Positions 62,401 through 64,000 of a stretch of DNA of 64,000 bases are shown here, one piece after another. Numbering within the stretch: the stretch's first letter is position 1; each line of letters begins with the position of its first letter. This DNA is from an uncultured Roseobacter sp. Its GTDB lineage: Bacteria > Pseudomonadota > Alphaproteobacteria > Rhodobacterales > Rhodobacteraceae. The translations under genes and the position numbers were made by a program. The notes beneath the pieces are model-generated. The model was given only the letters and a program-made list of their open reading frames with translations, had not been told where the DNA came from and ran no database searches. The DNA is taken from positions 62,001 to 126,000 of the forward strand of contig NZ_CANLKW010000004.1 in the NCBI RefSeq assembly GCF_947491795.1, in the 5' to 3' direction.

Positions 62401-64000
62401 CTACCGCACAAACTTCTTATGCTTCATACGCTTCGGCTCAACGTCCCCCAGTCTCCGCTTCTTGTCTTCCTCATAGTCCTCGAAGTTGCCTTCGAACCAT
62501 TCGACATGGGCCTCGCCCTCAAAGGCCAGGATGTGCGTGCAGATCCGGTCCAGAAAGAAACGGTCGTGGGAGATGACCACGGCGCAGCCGGCGAAATCCA
62601 CCAGGGCGTCTTCCAGTGCGCGCAGGGTTTCGACGTCGAGATCGTTGGTCGGCTCATCCAGCAGGAGCACGTTGCCGCCTGATTTCAGCAGGCGCGCCAT
62701 ATGCACGCGGTTGCGTTCACCGCCCGACAGCAGGCCCACCTTTTTCTGCTGGTCGCCGCCCTTGAAGTTGAAGGACGAGCAATAGGCGCGGGAGTTGACC
62801 TCTGCATCGCCCAGCTGGATCAGTTCGGCCCCGCCCGAGATCGCCTGCCAGACGGTCTCGTCCGCGCTCAGATCATCGCGGGACTGGTCGACATAGGACA
62901 GATCCACCGTGTCGCCCATTTCGATGGTGCCCGCGTCGGGCTGTTCCTGGCCGGTGAGCATTTTGAACAGGGTGGATTTACCCGCACCGTTGGGGCCGAT
63001 CACGCCGACGATGCCGCCGGGGGGCAGGGAGAAGTCGAGCCCTTCGACCAGCAGCTTGTCGCCCATGGCCTTGGAGAGGCCCGTCACGTCGATCACCTTG
63101 GAGCCCAGACGCTGGCCGGTGGGGATGACGATCTGCGCGCGGGTGAGTTTTTCGCGTTCGGACTGTTCGGCCATGTCGTTATAGGCGTTGATCCGGGCCT
63201 TGGATTTGGCCTGGCGGGCCTTGGCGCCCTGGCGCATCCATTCCAGCTCGCGTTCGAGGGTTTTCTGGCGGCTCTTGTCCTCGCGGGCTTCCTGCTCCAG
63301 ACGCTTGGCTTTTTGTTCGAGCCAGGCGGAATAGTTGCCTTCGTAGGGAATGCCGCGGCCGCGGTCGAGTTCGAGAATCCAGCCGGTGATGTCATCGAGG
63401 AAGTAGCGGTCGTGGGTGACGATCAGGATCGTGCCCTTGTAGTCGATGAGGTGCTGTTGCAGCCAGGCGATGGTTTCGGCATCGAGGTGGTTGGTCGGCT
63501 CGTCGAGGAGCAGCATATCGGGCGCCTCGATCAGCAGTTTGCACAGCGCGACACGGCGGGCCTCACCACCGGACAGATCGCTGATGCTGGCGTCATCGGG
63601 CGGGCAGCGCAGCGCCTCGAGCGAGACGTCGATCTGGCTGTCGAGATCCCAGAGGTTTTCGGCGTCGATCTTGTCCTGCAGCTCGGCCATCTCGTCGGCG
63701 GTCTCGTCCGAGTAGTTCATCGCCAGCTCGTTATAGCGGTCCAGGATGGCCTTTTTGTCGGCCACGGCCAGCATGACGTTTTCGCGCACGGTGAGGCTCT
63801 CGTCGAGTTTGGGTTCCTGCGGCAGGTAGCCCACAGTCGCGCCCTCGGCGTGCCAGGCCTCGCCCTGGAATTCGGTGTCGAGACCGGCCATGATCTTCAT
63901 CAGCGTGGATTTACCCGCGCCGTTGACGCCCACGACGCCGATTTTCACCCCCGGCAGAAAATTCAGGTGGATGTTCTCAAAGCATTTCTTGCCACCCGGG
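62401..64000 (-). CDS. ettA: Energy-dependent translational throttle protein EttA (5' end outside window)
   Basis: ABC-F protein with two ATPase domains that binds the ribosomal E site and gates translation elongation by ADP/ATP ratio. The frame continues past position 64000: bases 63949-63999 still encode [17 protein letters not shown], so the GTG at 63948 is not the start and about 20 residues lie outside. First Walker [16 protein letters not shown], first signature [15 protein letters not shown], linker (PtIM) rich in basic residues, second Walker [15 protein letters not shown], second signature [16 protein letters not shown]-terminal [17 protein letters not shown]. Confidence 0.95.
   Translation of the reverse strand, partial: PGGKKCFENIHLNFLPGVKIGVVGVNGAGKSTLMKIMAGLDTEFQGEAWHAEGATVGYLPQEPKLDESLTVRENVMLAVADKKAILDRYNELAMNYSDETADEMAELQDKIDAENLWDLDSQIDVSLEALRCPPDDASISDLSGGEARRVALCKLLIEAPDMLLLDEPTNHLDAETIAWLQQHLIDYKGTILIVTHDRYFLDDITGWILELDRGRGIPYEGNYSAWLEQKAKRLEQEAREDKSRQKTLERELEWMRQGAKARQAKSKARINAYNDMAEQSEREKLTRAQIVIPTGQRLGSKVIDVTGLSKAMGDKLLVEGLDFSLPPGGIVGVIGPNGAGKSTLFKMLTGQEQPDAGTIEMGDTVDLSYVDQSRDDLSADETVWQAISGGAELIQLGDAEVNSRAYCSSFNFKGGDQQKKVGLLSGGERNRVHMARLLKSGGNVLLLDEPTNDLDVETLRALEDALVDFAGCAVVISHDRFFLDRICTHILAFEGEAHVEWFEGNFEDYEEDKKRRLGDVEPKRMKHKKFVR

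Overview
The window looks like chromosomal DNA of an alphaproteobacterium of the Roseobacter group (Rhodobacterales). The reasons are a high-GC genome, an RpoH of the RpoHII type, an exported protein with a VPLPA-type C-terminal sorting signal, the lpoA-like/rsmI/yraN/gshB order, and intergenic repeats of a kind seen beside many gene ends here. No rRNA, tRNA, phage, insertion sequence or CRISPR array was seen. Most of the window is ordinary core genome. Both ends are cut inside genes: glnD at the left and ettA at the right, both on the minus strand.

Layout. 1-13 kb: glnD, an LpoA-like lipoprotein, rsmI-yraN-gshB, a ComM/YifB ATPase, a glutathione S-transferase, two cobalamin genes (histidine phosphatase and cobU), rpoHII overlapping a ChaN-like gene, then coaBC-dut-moeB. 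13-22 kb: an M3 oligopeptidase facing a minus-strand wall-elongation operon, mreB-mreC-mreD-mrdA(PBP2)-rodA, with a 2-hydroxyacid dehydrogenase at its end. 22-32 kb: leuA preceded by a probable leucine leader peptide, an SDR-photolyase pair, a methyltransferase/LysR divergent pair, a 19-repeat exported MORN protein and nadE. 31-37 kb: an esterase, a Tat-exported metallo-beta-lactamase-fold protein, gltX, a MATE pump and a gamma-glutamylcyclotransferase-like protein. 36.9-41.6 kb: tandem glycine riboswitch and gcvT-gcvH-gcvP. 41.8-45.9 kb: a YbbAP-type ABC exporter divergent from a TesA-like esterase (the usual partnership), then cspA with a clear terminator.

46-58 kb is a complete reductive pyrimidine-degradation locus: preT-preA (dihydropyrimidine dehydrogenase), a RutR-like TetR regulator, an amidohydrolase of the beta-ureidopropionase/carbamoylase family, a small unknown gene, dihydropyrimidinase and a NitT/TauT-type ABC importer. 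Two nearly identical 16-bp palindromes, one before preT and one between the regulator and the amidohydrolase, resemble RutR operators and tie both arms to the same regulator. A DUF1877-like gene of different base composition sits inside the second operon.

58-64 kb is more accessory: small membrane proteins, a possible small RNA, a DUF2938 protein, an orphan BrnA-like ribbon-helix-helix protein preceded by an array of 11-bp-phased direct repeats, a VPLPA-CTERM protein, a small lipoprotein, an AT-richer unknown membrane protein beside a hairpin-rich block, and ettA. The same 11-bp-phased array occurs a second time near 26.05 kb. These arrays, the leuA leader and the paired pyrimidine operators are the most interesting signals. 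I see no clearly new multi-gene system.
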